Assembly (NCBI RefSeq): GCF_905220705.1
Contig: NZ_CAJNAT010000032.1
Span: 1 to 64,000 of the forward strand
Length of the DNA stretch: 64,000 nt
Origin: Paraburkholderia domus
GTDB taxonomy: Bacteria; Pseudomonadota; Gammaproteobacteria; Burkholderiales; Burkholderiaceae
Reading direction: 5' to 3'
Under the pieces are notes generated by a model. It made no database searches and had not been told where the DNA came from. It worked only from the letters and a program-made list of their open reading frames with translations. The translations under genes and the position numbers were made by a program. Below, in pieces: positions 1 through 8,247 of this stretch. Positions within the stretch are counted from its first letter, which is position 1. Every line of letters starts with the position of its first letter.

Positions 1-110
1 GAGCGCCGACGACTACGAGGCGCTGCTACCCTGGAAGCTGGGCAAGCGGGAGCACGAAAAAAACGTCTAGGTCAAGTCTGCGGGAGGGACGTGCTTCGCT
101 GATCGCTTAC
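1..110 (+). mobile_element. Right end of an IS66-like insertion sequence (left part outside window)
   Basis: Two independent signs agree. The reading frame ending at 70 finishes in a LLPW motif typical of the C-terminal tail of IS66 TnpC transposases. Forty bases after its stop the sequence reads CGCTTAC at 104-110, the complement of GTAAGCG, with which IS66-family terminal repeats usually begin. The inverted repeat would therefore span about 85-110. IS66 elements normally duplicate 8 bp of target, which would be the bases from 111 on, but the left end lies outside the window so this cannot be tested. Confidence 0.5.
2..70 (+). CDS. C-terminal 22 residues of an IS66-type transposase (partial)
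   Basis: An open frame enters from the left edge and stops with TAG at 68-70. It encodes a tail containing DDYEALLPWKLG. The xLLPWx motif is characteristic of the small C-terminal domain of IS66 TnpC transposases, where it sits near the end of the protein, as here. Only about 22 residues are visible, so catalytic DDE residues and completeness cannot be judged. The IS66-like inverted repeat just downstream supports the call. Confidence 0.45.
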   Translation, partial: SADDYEALLPWKLGKREHEKNV

Positions 111-964
111 GCTATTAATCTGGTTGTGCCGCTTCCAGATTTATTTCGAAATGAAATCTGCGAACCCGCTATTGAGCATGCGCCTCCTTCGGCAGCTTCA
201 CCGCTTCCACAGTGATCCGTAAGGGCCGACGACCGGAATGTAGGGAAAATCCGTGTAAAAAAACGCACGGTTGTACCGTTAGATGAATACGGAAGGCTGT
301 TCGATGTACGCCGTCCGCTTTCAGCACGGGTCTTTGCCACGCGGCGGCCGGCGCCGCAGTTCACCTCCGGGCAATGCCCGTGCTGAAGACTTCCCGTCAT
401 GAAGAGCGCGAATTCGGGATCGCATTTAATTGCAGCTAATGCATAGATTCGCTATGCGGAGTATCCCCGCAATATCCAGCGCGTTAAATCGCCGACTGCA
501 TTAAACCAATTAAGTTCCCATTTTTCCAAAATAAATTTACACCGCGTTGAGTTGAACCTATCGTAATTGCCTGATTTTCGGGCAATCAGGCGTCTCTCAT
601 TTTTCAAACGTTCCGACCCGACTGCGTCGCGCATATTAAATGCTGTTGCATACACACAACTTTAATATTGATATGTTGCAAAGAACTTCTGTCCAGAGCA
701 TGCATACTGCCGCCCTTATTTTGCGATAAATGTCTGAAAAATAAAGACTTAATGCCAGACCCGATTTGATTGTTGCGGATTCTGAAAAATCCTGTTGCGT
801 AAATTGCGGGCGTCGCTACTAGGGTCTCCCCCTACACTCACGCTTCGTTTGAAGGGTGCCCGGCTGATCCGAAACGGTTCGGCCAAGGGCGGCAGCGAGT
901 GATGGTTGTGCTGCTGAGGCAGGTCCCGCTCCCCGCGTAAATTTATCGAACTGGAGTCCCACGC
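111..964. promoter_or_regulatory. Long gene-free region upstream of the porin
   Basis: No convincing gene lies in these 850 bases. The part from about 440 to 760 is clearly richer in A and T than the flanks, as expected for a promoter of a highly expressed porin. A perfect 8-bp hairpin (569-576 with 584-591, 7-base loop) is followed after some bases by a short T run at 600-605 and may be a weak terminator. The last 170 bases before the porin look like a long 5' leader. No exact -35/-10 pair could be assigned with confidence. Confidence 0.4.
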
Positions 965-2122
965 ATGAAAAAGAATCTCATCGTTGTTGCGGTTGCCGCA
1001 TCGTTCGCATCTGTCGCTCACGCACAAAGCAGCGTGACCCTGTATGGTCTGTTGGACGCAGGCCTGACGTACACCAGCAACGTCGCCCCCGCCAACGGCG
1101 TCGGCCACGGCAACGCAAAGTGGGCAGCGGGTAACGGCGGCATCAACCAAAGCATGTTCGGTCTGCGTGGTTCGGAAGACCTGGGCGGCGGTCTGAAGGC
1201 AATCTTCACGTTGGAAAGCGGCTTCAATATCGGCAACGGCAAGTTCGCTAACAACAACGGCATGTTCAACCGCCAAGCGTTTGTCGGTCTGTCGAGCGCG
1301 CAATTCGGTACGGTCACGCTGGGTCGTCAATACGACGCAGCACAAGACTACCTGGCACCGCTGACCGCAACGGGCAGCTGGGGCGGCACGTACTTCGCTC
1401 ACCCGTTCAACAACGACAACCTGAGCACGAACGGCGGCTACGCAGTCAACAACTCGATCAAGTACTCGAGCGCTAACTACGCTGGCTTCACGTTCGGCGG
1501 CACGTACGGCTTCTCGAACCAGGCTGGTGCATTCGCAAACAACCGCGAATACAGCGTTGGTGCTGCATACCAGTGGCAAGGTCTGCGTTTGGGCGCTGCT
1601 TACGCACAGCAAAACAACCCGGGTGCAACGAACGCAGCAGGCGCAAGCAACGGCGGTGCTTCGGACGGTTCGATCCTGGGCCTCGCTGGCAACTTCCGTC
1701 AGCGTGAATTCGGTGCAGCAGGTTCGTACTCGTTTGGCCCGGCTACGGTTGGTCTGGCATGGACGCAATCGCGTGAGGACAACGCTATTGGCGGAAAATC
1801 GCTGAGCGCTAACAACTACGAAGTCAACGGCAAGTACAACGTGACCCCGGCTCTGGGCTTGGGCGTTGCTTACACGTTCACGGACGCCAAGGGTTACGGC
1901 GCTGCCGTGGACGGCGGTACGCCGTCGGTTCGCTTCCACCAGATCGGTCTGCAAGCTGACTACTCGCTGTCGCGTCGTACGGACGTCTACGCTCAAGCTG
2001 TGTACCAGCACGCAATGGGCGACGGCGGTGTTGCTTCGATCTACAGCGGCGACAACATGCAAATGCCGTCGTCGTCGAAGAACCAGACGGCTGCTACGGT
2101 CGGTCTGCGTCACCGCTTCTAA
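965..2122 (+). CDS. Outer-membrane porin, Gram-negative OmpC/Omp32 type
   Basis: A 385-residue general diffusion porin expected to form a 16-stranded trimeric beta-barrel. Residues 1-20 are a Sec signal peptide (MKKNLIVVAVAASF...VAHA) cleaved before QSSVTLYG, the usual mature start in beta-proteobacterial porins. The body carries typical porin segments such as FGLRGSEDLGGGLKAIF and AFVGLSS followed by GTVTLGRQY. The chain ends in RHRF, and a terminal aromatic residue is the standard signal for insertion by the BAM complex. The ATG at 965 follows CTGGAG with suitable spacing. Codon use is strikingly biased (AAC, GGC, CTG, TCG), as in highly expressed genes. It is monocistronic: a strong terminator follows within 35 bases. 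Substrate preference cannot be read from the sequence. Confidence 0.93.
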   Translation: MKKNLIVVAVAASFASVAHAQSSVTLYGLLDAGLTYTSNVAPANGVGHGNAKWAAGNGGINQSMFGLRGSEDLGGGLKAIFTLESGFNIGNGKFANNNGMFNRQAFVGLSSAQFGTVTLGRQYDAAQDYLAPLTATGSWGGTYFAHPFNNDNLSTNGGYAVNNSIKYSSANYAGFTFGGTYGFSNQAGAFANNREYSVGAAYQWQGLRLGAAYAQQNNPGATNAAGASNGGASDGSILGLAGNFRQREFGAAGSYSFGPATVGLAWTQSREDNAIGGKSLSANNYEVNGKYNVTPALGLGVAYTFTDAKGYGAAVDGGTPSVRFHQIGLQADYSLSRRTDVYAQAVYQHAMGDGGVASIYSGDNMQMPSSSKNQTAATVGLRHRF

Positions 2123-2151
2123 GCTTCAGCAGAAGAAGCTTGTTGTTGCAG

Positions 2152-2181
2152 AAAAGGTGCCGTTCGCGGCACCTTTTTTTA
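2152..2181 (+). terminator. Rho-independent terminator of the porin gene
   Basis: The stem AAAAGGTGCC / GGCACCTTTT closes a short TTCGC-type loop and runs straight into seven T residues. It lies 30 bases after the porin stop codon. Confidence 0.9.
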
Positions 2182-2342
2182 TGGGCGCGCCACTTTGTGA
2201 ATTCTGACAATTGCGCACGAGAGTCTGACAATAATTGACTTTCAGGAAAGCGCGCTTGCGGTAGTCTGAAACGATTGGTCTATGGACATTATTTTTTCGC
2301 TGCGACGCTGACAAGTATTCAGCAGATGCGCGTTCTTACTGC

Positions 2343-2696
2343 ATGGATACTCCCGCTTCAAACCCGCCAGCACGCTCGCCATCCATTCGGGATCTCACCG
2401 ACGAGCAATGGCATCGCATCGTGCCGCTCCTGCCTGAAATGAAAGACCATGGTCCTCGGCGCGGCCGTCCCAGCAACGACATCCGTTGCGTGGTGAACAG
2501 CGTGCTGTGGATACTGCATACGGGCAATCCGTGGCACGCAATGCCCGATCGGTATGCGCCTTACCAGACTGCGCATCGCTACTATCTGCGCTGGAAGAAT
2601 TCAGGTGTGCTGGCCAGCATCGCGTTCGCGCTATTCGGTACCGACGCCATGTTGGCACGGCCTGTCTCTCGCAGGAGCGACGTGCGCACTGCGTAG
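2343..2696 (+). CDS. DUF4096 transposase-like protein (IS5-type N-terminal half, orphan)
   Basis: A 117-residue protein matching the N-terminal DUF4096 region of IS5-family transposases. The markers are LTDEQWHRIVPLLP at about residue 18, the basic RRGRPSND motif, and LWILHTGNPWHAMP. This region usually gives the helix-turn-helix DNA-binding part, and the catalytic DDE half is encoded downstream or by a second, frameshifted frame. No such second half follows: after the stop there is only a bidirectional terminator and then the convergent chemoreceptor. It is either a decayed insertion sequence or a stand-alone DNA-binding gene. No inverted terminal repeats were found around it. ATG at 2343 has no obvious Shine-Dalgarno sequence. 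Confidence 0.65.
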   Translation: MDTPASNPPARSPSIRDLTDEQWHRIVPLLPEMKDHGPRRGRPSNDIRCVVNSVLWILHTGNPWHAMPDRYAPYQTAHRYYLRWKNSGVLASIAFALFGTDAMLARPVSRRSDVRTA

Positions 2697-2730
2697 CCGG
2701 CCAGGGACTGCATCGGCATCACAAACGAAA

Positions 2731-2766
2731 AGACCGTCATCCGGTATCAGGATGACGGTCTGTTTT
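2731..2766. terminator. Bidirectional rho-independent terminator
   Basis: A perfect 12-bp stem (2731-2742 with 2750-2761) encloses a 7-base loop. It is followed by TGTTTTA on the + strand and by a T-rich run (complement of 2723-2730) on the - strand. It sits between convergent genes, the DUF4096 protein and the chemoreceptor, and can serve both. Confidence 0.85.
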
Positions 2767-2793
2767 AATCGGACGCATAGGCGCGCCGCTCAA

Positions 2794-4353
2794 TCACGCA
2801 TGTTGTTCGACCTTGAACACTGCAACCGCATTTCGCAGACGTTCAGTCTGCTCATCGAGTGAACCTGCCGCAGCCGCAGCCTGCTCGACTAGCGCAGCAT
2901 TGCGCTGCGTCACGTCGTCCATCTGACGGATCGCGAGATTGACTTCGCCGATGCCCGAGCTTTGCTCCTTGGAGGCGGCCGAGATCTCGTTCATGATCGC
3001 CGTCACGCGGCGTACGGCGTCGACCACCTCGCCGATCGTGCTGCCTGCCTTGCCTGCCAGTGTCGAGCCTTCGCCGACCTGAGCGACCGACTGATCGATC
3101 AGCACCTTGATCTCCTTGGCTGCCGTCGCGCTGCGCTGCGCGAGATTGCGCACTTCGCCCGCGACGACTGCGAAGCCGCGGCCTTCTTCGCCGGCGCGTG
3201 CCGCTTCCACCGCTGCGTTCAGCGCCAGGATATTGGTCTGGAACGCGATGCCTTCGATCACGCTGATGATCTCGCCGATCTTGCGCGAACTATCGGTGAT
3301 GCCGGCCATTTTCTCGACGACGTCGTTGACGACCTGGCCGCCGCGCGCGGCGATATTCGATGCATCCGTCGCGAGTTCCGACGCGGTCGCCGCGTTGTCG
3401 GCGTTCTGCGTGACGGTCTTGGTGAGTTCGTCCATGCTGGCGGCGGTCTGCTGCAACGAAGCCGCCTGTTCCTCAGTTCGGCTCGACAGGTCCAGATTGC
3501 CCGCGGCAATCTCTTTCGAGGCGACCGTGATCGTCTCCGCGGACGTCTTGATCCGCGCGACGGTCGCGCCCAATTGATTGCGCATCTCGCGCAGCGAGAA
3601 CAGCAGGCTCGACGTGTCGTCGCGACGCAGGTCGATATGAGTGGCGAGATCGCCGCGTGCGATCTGCATGGCAATCTCCGCCGCTGAGGAAGGCTCCCCG
3701 CCGATCGAGCGCGATACGTTGCGCACCACGCGCGAGGCCACGAACGACACCAGCACACCCAGCAGCACCAGCATGCCGGCTGAACGCTCGAGGGTTGCGT
3801 AGAACTGCGCCTGAATGTCGTCCATATAAGCACCGGCGATGAAGTCCCAGTTCCACGGGGTGAAGCGTTTCACGTAGCCGATCTTTTCGCTCGGTGCTGT
3901 TTCACCGGGTTTCGGCCACCAGTAGCGCAAATAGCCTGCGCCGCCCGCCGAGCCCCCTGCCTGGGCGATGTCGTGATACAGCGCATTGCCTTTGGCGTCG
4001 CGAAAGCCGCTCATGTCCTTGCCGTTCAGCTTCGGGCTCATTGGATGGGTCACCATCACCGAATCGCTGCGCACAATTGTCACGTAGCCTGATGTGCCAT
4101 AACGCTGCGTGTTGATGTGGGCGATGGCTTGCTGTTTGGCCTCATCGACCGGGAGCTTGCCCGCGTCGGCCAGCTTCGCGTAGTCCGCGGCGATCGAAAC
4201 CGCCATGTCGGTGACGTCGGCCAGATCCGCGCGCCGTGCGTCCATCTGGGCGTTTCGTGCATCGAATGCGTTCACAACGGTAACGATCAGGAGCGCCGCC
4301 CAGCAAAGTAGTATCGGCACCCACAGTTTCTGTTTCAGTGTCAGACGGTTCAT
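2794..4353 (-). CDS. Methyl-accepting chemotaxis protein with a single Cache sensor domain
   Basis: A 519-residue inner-membrane chemoreceptor. The order is N-terminal TM helix (about residues 8-30), periplasmic sCache-type sensor (about 40-185, with [19 protein letters not shown] and [14 protein letters not shown] typical of Cache_2), second TM (about 192-212), HAMP linker, and a long coiled-coil signalling domain. The hairpin tip reads [20 protein letters not shown], the universal CheA/CheW contact. The C-terminus (FKVEQHA) lacks the NWETF-like pentapeptide that tethers CheR. ATG at 4353 ([11 protein letters not shown]) is preferred over the in-frame TTG fifteen bases upstream because it fits MCP N-termini. 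sCache_2 receptors often sense small organic acids, but the ligand here is unknown. It is transcribed alone. Confidence 0.93.
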   Translation of the reverse strand: MNRLTLKQKLWVPILLCWAALLIVTVVNAFDARNAQMDARRADLADVTDMAVSIAADYAKLADAGKLPVDEAKQQAIAHINTQRYGTSGYVTIVRSDSVMVTHPMSPKLNGKDMSGFRDAKGNALYHDIAQAGGSAGGAGYLRYWWPKPGETAPSEKIGYVKRFTPWNWDFIAGAYMDDIQAQFYATLERSAGMLVLLGVLVSFVASRVVRNVSRSIGGEPSSAAEIAMQIARGDLATHIDLRRDDTSSLLFSLREMRNQLGATVARIKTSAETITVASKEIAAGNLDLSSRTEEQAASLQQTAASMDELTKTVTQNADNAATASELATDASNIAARGGQVVNDVVEKMAGITDSSRKIGEIISVIEGIAFQTNILALNAAVEAARAGEEGRGFAVVAGEVRNLAQRSATAAKEIKVLIDQSVAQVGEGSTLAGKAGSTIGEVVDAVRRVTAIMNEISAASKEQSSGIGEVNLAIRQMDDVTQRNAALVEQAAAAAGSLDEQTERLRNAVAVFKVEQHA

Positions 4354-4601
4354 TATCGGCTTCGACAATACGTTGAACTCGGAATAGAGAGGGGCTGCAA
4401 TCTGCGTTGCATAGTCGGCATAACGGCTGTTGCCGCGGATTCTTTATTCGGGCATCCGAAATTCCGGCCTGGAGCGTGAATGTCCGGCCTGAAGCGGCCG
4501 ATGAAAAACGGGAAAAATCGGGGAAAGTGGGACCAAACCCGTAGAAAATCGCAGGAAACCGCGAACAAGCCGCGATAGGCAGCCGGTCGCCCGCGCCGCC
4601 G

Positions 4602-5348
4602 CTAAATCTGCTCCTGACCAAACGCGCACAAGCGGTCGAGGTCCAGCACGTCGATCTGGTTGTACGAGAGGCGCAAGATCTGCAGCCTTTCGAGGTTTTG
4701 CAGTGCCTGGTTGATCCGTTGCCGAGACACGCCTGCCAGCAGGCCGACTTCTTCCTGCGAAATGGCCAGCGTGCGTCCGGTGTCGGGATAGAGGTCCGGA
4801 TTGAACAGTTGCGCGAGGGATTGGGCGACGCGCGCGTCGACGTCCAGCAGCCGGCTATTTTGGATCGACGCGATGAATTCGCCCATGCGGTTGTTCAGTT
4901 GCCGGATCACAAAACCGGTGAACGGCAGGCTCGAGTCGAGCAGAGCATGGAACGTCTCGGACGGCACGAACATCACGAGCGAAGGCTGAATGGCGGCCAC
5001 GTCGTATTTGCGCAATTCACGCTTGATCACGCTGCCTTCGCCGAACCAGCCGCCGGGCGGCACGCCGGAAAGCGTACAACTGCGTCCTGAGGCGTTGTAG
5101 ATGGCGAGTTTGATGAGGCCGGAATGGACGCCGATCCAGAAGTCCGACGGCTCCTGGCGGCGCGCGATCCATGCGCCGCCTTCCAGACGCTCCGCGTACG
5201 CGGTGGCGAGGACGATGGCCTGATGCTCGGTGGCGAGCGCCCTGAACCAGGCGCAGGTGGCAAACAGCCGCGGCAGATCGGCGCGCGGCACCCGTTCAGG
5301 CCGGTGCGTGCGGGCGTCTGCGAAGGCGGGGAGCGAAGCGTCATCCAT
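4602..5348 (-). CDS. Crp/Fnr-family transcriptional regulator
   Basis: A 248-residue regulator with an N-terminal cyclic-nucleotide-binding fold (about residues 25-145, including GGWFGEGSVIKRE as the phosphate-binding-cassette position) and a C-terminal Crp-type winged helix (about 165-235, with ISQEEVGLLAGVSRQRINQALQNLE). The SRQRINQ recognition helix resembles Crp relatives more than the E-SR motif of Fnr. There is no N-terminal cysteine cluster, so it is not an oxygen-sensing Fnr. The effector is unknown and need not be cAMP. It is divergent from the acyl-CoA synthetase at 5505, with a Crp-like palindrome in the gap. This suggests it controls itself and that gene. Confidence 0.88.
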   Translation of the reverse strand: MDDASLPAFADARTHRPERVPRADLPRLFATCAWFRALATEHQAIVLATAYAERLEGGAWIARRQEPSDFWIGVHSGLIKLAIYNASGRSCTLSGVPPGGWFGEGSVIKRELRKYDVAAIQPSLVMFVPSETFHALLDSSLPFTGFVIRQLNNRMGEFIASIQNSRLLDVDARVAQSLAQLFNPDLYPDTGRTLAISQEEVGLLAGVSRQRINQALQNLERLQILRLSYNQIDVLDLDRLCAFGQEQI

Positions 5349-5405
5349 AAGCGGCTGGCGGGGCGTATGAGGGTAAAGTCGGTTGAGGGGGCAAGGCGCG
5401 CCACT

Positions 5406-5423
5406 CTGTCATTTGAATGACAG
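5406..5423. promoter_or_regulatory. Crp/Fnr-type operator between divergent genes
   Basis: CTGTCATTTGAATGACAG is a perfect inverted repeat with 8-bp arms and a 2-bp centre. Its core TGTCA-N6-TGACA has the exact geometry of a Crp/Fnr site (TGTGA-N6-TCACA) with a different half-site. The half-site ATGACAG recurs at 5434-5440. It lies 58 bases upstream of the regulator start and 82 bases upstream of the synthetase start. Confidence 0.65.
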
Positions 5424-5504
5424 ACAGTTCACCATGACAGTTGCTAGGCTAGTTCATCCATCAGAAAAGACGACGGCGCGGCCAGCGCCTCAGGAGACAA
5501 GGCG

Positions 5505-7136
5505 ATGAAGCACATGTTCGAAGAAGGCCTCCAACGGCGCGAGGCCAATTATGTCCCGCTGACACCCATCGATTTCATCGTACGCGCAGCGGAAGTCTAC
5601 GGTGACCGGCCAGCGGTCGTCCATGGGGAGATTCGCCGTAACTGGCGCGAAACCTATGAGCGCGCGCGGCGTCTGGCCAGCGCGTTGCGACAGGCTGGTA
5701 TCGAACGCGGCGACACGGTTGCCGCTTTGCTGCCGAACATTCCTCCGATGATAGAAGCGCATTTCGGCGTGCCGATGGCCGGGGCCGTGCTCAATACGCT
5801 GAATACGCGGCTCGATGTGTCGTCGCTGCTGTTCATGTTGCGTCATGGCGAGGCGAAGGCGTTGATCGTCGATACGGAGTACAGCGAATTGGCGCACCGC
5901 GCCGCGCTGGAATTCCCCGAGTTGCGGGTGATCAGCGTGGCCGATGCGATGCCCGCCGACACGGACAAGTTCATCCGCGCAACCGACTATGAAGCGTTCT
6001 TGCAAACCGGCGACCCCGAGTTCGTCTGGACTCAGCCTGCCGACGAGTGGGATGCGATTGCGCTGAACTACACATCGGGCACAACCGGCGACCCGAAGGG
6101 CGTGGTCTATCACCACCGCGGCGCTTATCTGAATGCGCTCAGCAATATCCTCGAATGGGATATGCCCAAGCATGCGGTTTACCTATGGACCTTGCCGCTC
6201 TTTCACTGCAACGGCTGGTGTTTCCCATGGACCGTCGCCGCGCGTGCCGGCGTCAACGTCTGTCTACGCAAATTCGATGCGAAAACGGTGTTCGACCTGA
6301 TCCGCCGCGAAGGCATCACGCATTATTGCGGCGCGCCGATCGTGCAAAGCGCGCTCGCGAATGCGCCCGCCGAGTGGCGCGATGGCATTACGCATCCTGT
6401 GTCGACCATGGTGGCGGGCGCGGCGCCCGCGCCGGCGGTGATCGCCAAGATGAAGGAGATCGGTTTCGATCTGACGCACGTGTACGGACTCACCGAGACC
6501 TACGGCCCGGCTGCGGTCTGTGCGAAACAGGAGGAATGGGACACGCTCGACGACAACGCGCGCGCCGAAATGAACGCGCGGCAAGGTGTGCGCTACCACC
6601 TGCAGGCAGCTGTAACGGTGCTCGATCCGGACACGCTCGCGCCAGTGCCCGACGACGGTGAAACGCTTGGCGAGATCATGTTCCGCGGCAACATCTGCAT
6701 GAAGGGCTATCTGAAGAACGAGCGTGCCACGGAAGCGACCTTCCTCGGTGGCTGGTTCCATACCGGGGACCTCGGCGTGCGGATGCCTGACGGCTATATC
6801 CGTATCCGTGATCGCAGCAAGGACATCATCATTTCGGGCGGCGAGAACATTTCGAGCATCGAGGTCGAAGACACGCTGTACCGTCACCCTGCGGTCTCTG
6901 TTGCCGCCGTAGTGGCGATGGACGATCCGAAGTGGGGCGAGGTACCCTGCGCCTTCGTCGAGCTCAAGGAGGGCGCTCAGGTGAGCGCAGAAGAGATCAT
7001 TGCGCACTGCCGGCTGTTTCTTGCGGGATACAAGCTGCCCAAGGCGGTGCGCTTCGGCGAATTGCCGAAGACGTCGACGGGAAAGATTCAAAAGTTCGAA
7101 TTGCGCGCGCGGATCAAGGCGGAAGAAACCGAATAG
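5505..7136 (+). CDS. AMP-dependent acyl-CoA synthetase (fatty acid--CoA ligase)
   Basis: A 543-residue ANL-superfamily ligase that activates a carboxylic acid to acyl-AMP and then acyl-CoA. The P-loop-like A3 motif YTSGTTGDPKGV is near residue 186. The A5 motif appears as YGLTETYGP, A7 as WFHTGDLG, the A8 hinge as RIRDRSKDIIISGGENIS, and the catalytic A10 lysine as LPKTSTGKIQKFELR near the C-terminus. Overall it resembles medium-chain or AlkK-like acyl-CoA synthetases common in Burkholderia. Substrate chain length cannot be fixed from sequence. CAGGAGA lies 8 bases before the ATG. It is divergent from the Crp/Fnr regulator, which probably controls it. Confidence 0.9.
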   Translation: MKHMFEEGLQRREANYVPLTPIDFIVRAAEVYGDRPAVVHGEIRRNWRETYERARRLASALRQAGIERGDTVAALLPNIPPMIEAHFGVPMAGAVLNTLNTRLDVSSLLFMLRHGEAKALIVDTEYSELAHRAALEFPELRVISVADAMPADTDKFIRATDYEAFLQTGDPEFVWTQPADEWDAIALNYTSGTTGDPKGVVYHHRGAYLNALSNILEWDMPKHAVYLWTLPLFHCNGWCFPWTVAARAGVNVCLRKFDAKTVFDLIRREGITHYCGAPIVQSALANAPAEWRDGITHPVSTMVAGAAPAPAVIAKMKEIGFDLTHVYGLTETYGPAAVCAKQEEWDTLDDNARAEMNARQGVRYHLQAAVTVLDPDTLAPVPDDGETLGEIMFRGNICMKGYLKNERATEATFLGGWFHTGDLGVRMPDGYIRIRDRSKDIIISGGENISSIEVEDTLYRHPAVSVAAVVAMDDPKWGEVPCAFVELKEGAQVSAEEIIAHCRLFLAGYKLPKAVRFGELPKTSTGKIQKFELRARIKAEETE

Positions 7137-7152
7137 ACCGCGCGCGATGGTC

Positions 7153-7174
7153 TAGCGCGCCAGGTGGCGCGCTA
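7153..7174. terminator. GC-rich hairpin after the acyl-CoA synthetase
   Basis: A perfect 9-bp stem (7153-7161 with 7166-7174) with loop AGGT starts 17 bases after the stop codon. There is no T tract, so it may only stabilise the 3' end or assist factor-dependent termination. Confidence 0.4.
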
Positions 7175-7232
7175 TGGGGTGCTGAACGATGCAAGCGCGG
7201 GGTCCCCCGCGCGCATCAGGTTCGACTCGCGC

Positions 7233-7457
7233 TTAACCGCGCGTGTCGACCCAGCGGCGTGCCCAGCGTGCCGAGTGCTGCAGTGCCTGTTCTTCGTTCG
7301 GGAAGTAGTCGAGCGAATAGAATTGGTAGCGCCCTTCGGCCCGCGCGCTGTCGGCGCGTTCGAGCAGCAGGTTGGATGAAAAGCTACCGTCGGGCAAACG
7401 ATGCGCCGAGGGTTTGACGGCATAGCCGTTGTAATGATGAATATGTTTGTTTTGCAT
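7233..7457 (-). CDS. Small conserved hypothetical protein (74 aa)
   Basis: A 74-residue soluble protein with no signal peptide or membrane segment. It starts MQNKHIHHYNGY and contains RYQFYSLDYFPNEEQALQHSARWARRWVDTRG-like sequence, of which the acidic NEEQALQHSARWA helix is the most distinctive. I recall similar short proteins in Burkholderia but know no function. The regular hydrophobic and charged pattern argues that it is coding. The start codon is embedded in an AT-rich stretch (TTAAAATATAAA) with no Shine-Dalgarno sequence. The region 7458-7745 upstream of it holds no other gene I can support. Confidence 0.6.
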   Translation of the reverse strand: MQNKHIHHYNGYAVKPSAHRLPDGSFSSNLLLERADSARAEGRYQFYSLDYFPNEEQALQHSARWARRWVDTRG

Positions 7458-7745
7458 TTTATATTTTAATAATGTTCGAGTGCGCGCCTGCCGTGCGAGC
7501 CGTTATACGGGTCACGCGGACGAGCCGATTCAAGCCATTGCGAGCCGAATCCAAACGCAGTCGGAAAGCTAAAAAGGGCGTTAAAGCCAGAGGGGAGAAT
7601 GAGGTGCAACGAGGCGTTTGGCGCTTGGGCTAGCTGCTGAACAACACATGCAGCTAAAAGCGATCGCGCCAACTGTGGGAGACAAAGCTCCGCGAGGATG
7701 TCGCTGCAGCCCGATGTCCGTTGCCGGACACCGAGCCCTTCAAAC

Positions 7746-7949
7746 TTACAGCGGCTTGATGTTAGCCGCTTGCAGACCCTTCGGGCCTTGCTTCGTTTCG
7801 AAGCTCACCTTCTGATTTTCAGCCAGCGTCTTGAAGCCGTCGCCGCTGATTTCGGAGAAGTGCGCGAACAGGTCGTCGCCGCCCTTGTCCGGGGTGATGA
7901 AGCCAAAGCCTTTGCTGTCGTTGAACCACTTAACGGTACCGGTATCCAT
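7746..7949 (-). CDS. Cold-shock protein (CspA family)
   Basis: A 67-residue single cold-shock domain that binds single-stranded RNA and DNA. RNP1 (KGFGFIT) and RNP2 (LFAHFSEI, in place of VFVHFS) are both intact, and the start [14 protein letters not shown] is canonical. The ATG at 7949 is chosen over upstream in-frame codons because the family begins here and AAGGA precedes it by 7 bases. The long leader (about 7950-8120) is typical of cold-shock mRNAs, whose structured 5' UTRs control translation with temperature. Confidence 0.95.
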   Translation of the reverse strand: MDTGTVKWFNDSKGFGFITPDKGGDDLFAHFSEISGDGFKTLAENQKVSFETKQGPKGLQAANIKPL

Positions 7950-8120
7950 GAAGAATCCTTGAGTAAAAATAGAAAAATTTGCTCTGTTGAGGAGCGCGTG
8001 AAGCGTCAAGGAGGGAGAGGACAACGAATACCGCTGAGGAGCGAGACATTGATGAACAGCAATCGAACTTCTTGAACTTCGAATGCCACAATAACCGCCG
8101 GGGCATGCCAGCGTCAACAC
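7950..8120 (-). promoter_or_regulatory. Long 5' leader and promoter region of the cold-shock gene
   Basis: About 170 bases without a gene precede the csp start codon on the - strand. Cold-shock mRNAs usually carry a 100-200 base leader that refolds on cooling, and the size fits. The exact transcription start and a cold-box motif could not be identified by eye. Confidence 0.4.
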
Positions 8121-8195
8121 TTATCTTGTAACTGTTTTGTTATGGGCCTTGTTTGTGTATGCCGGGCGCGTGGTGATACGGTCCTCGTTAGCGGC

Positions 8196-8224
8196 GTACC
8201 GTGCCGTGCGGGACGGCACGGTAC
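8196..8224. terminator. Strong hairpin downstream of the LysE gene
   Basis: A perfect 12-bp stem (8196-8207 with 8213-8224) with a 5-base loop lies 24 bases beyond the end of the LysE gene on its coding strand. No T tract follows on either side, so it is a likely 3'-end structure rather than a textbook terminator. Confidence 0.5.
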
Positions 8225-8247
8225 GGCTCTCAAGCCGGGTTTCCGTT

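Noticed and set aside
749-2113. 454-residue open frame on the - strand across the porin
   Set aside because: It is the antisense of a highly codon-biased porin gene. Its Val/Arg/Thr-rich composition is an artefact of that bias.
2962-3687. Long + strand frame inside the chemoreceptor
   Set aside because: It mirrors the conserved MCP signalling domain. No Shine-Dalgarno or family match.
6264-7091. 275-residue - strand frame inside the acyl-CoA synthetase
   Set aside because: Antisense shadow of a gene with intact ANL motifs.
7466-7672. 68-residue - strand frame upstream of the small hypothetical gene
   Set aside because: No ribosome-binding site and weak coding character.
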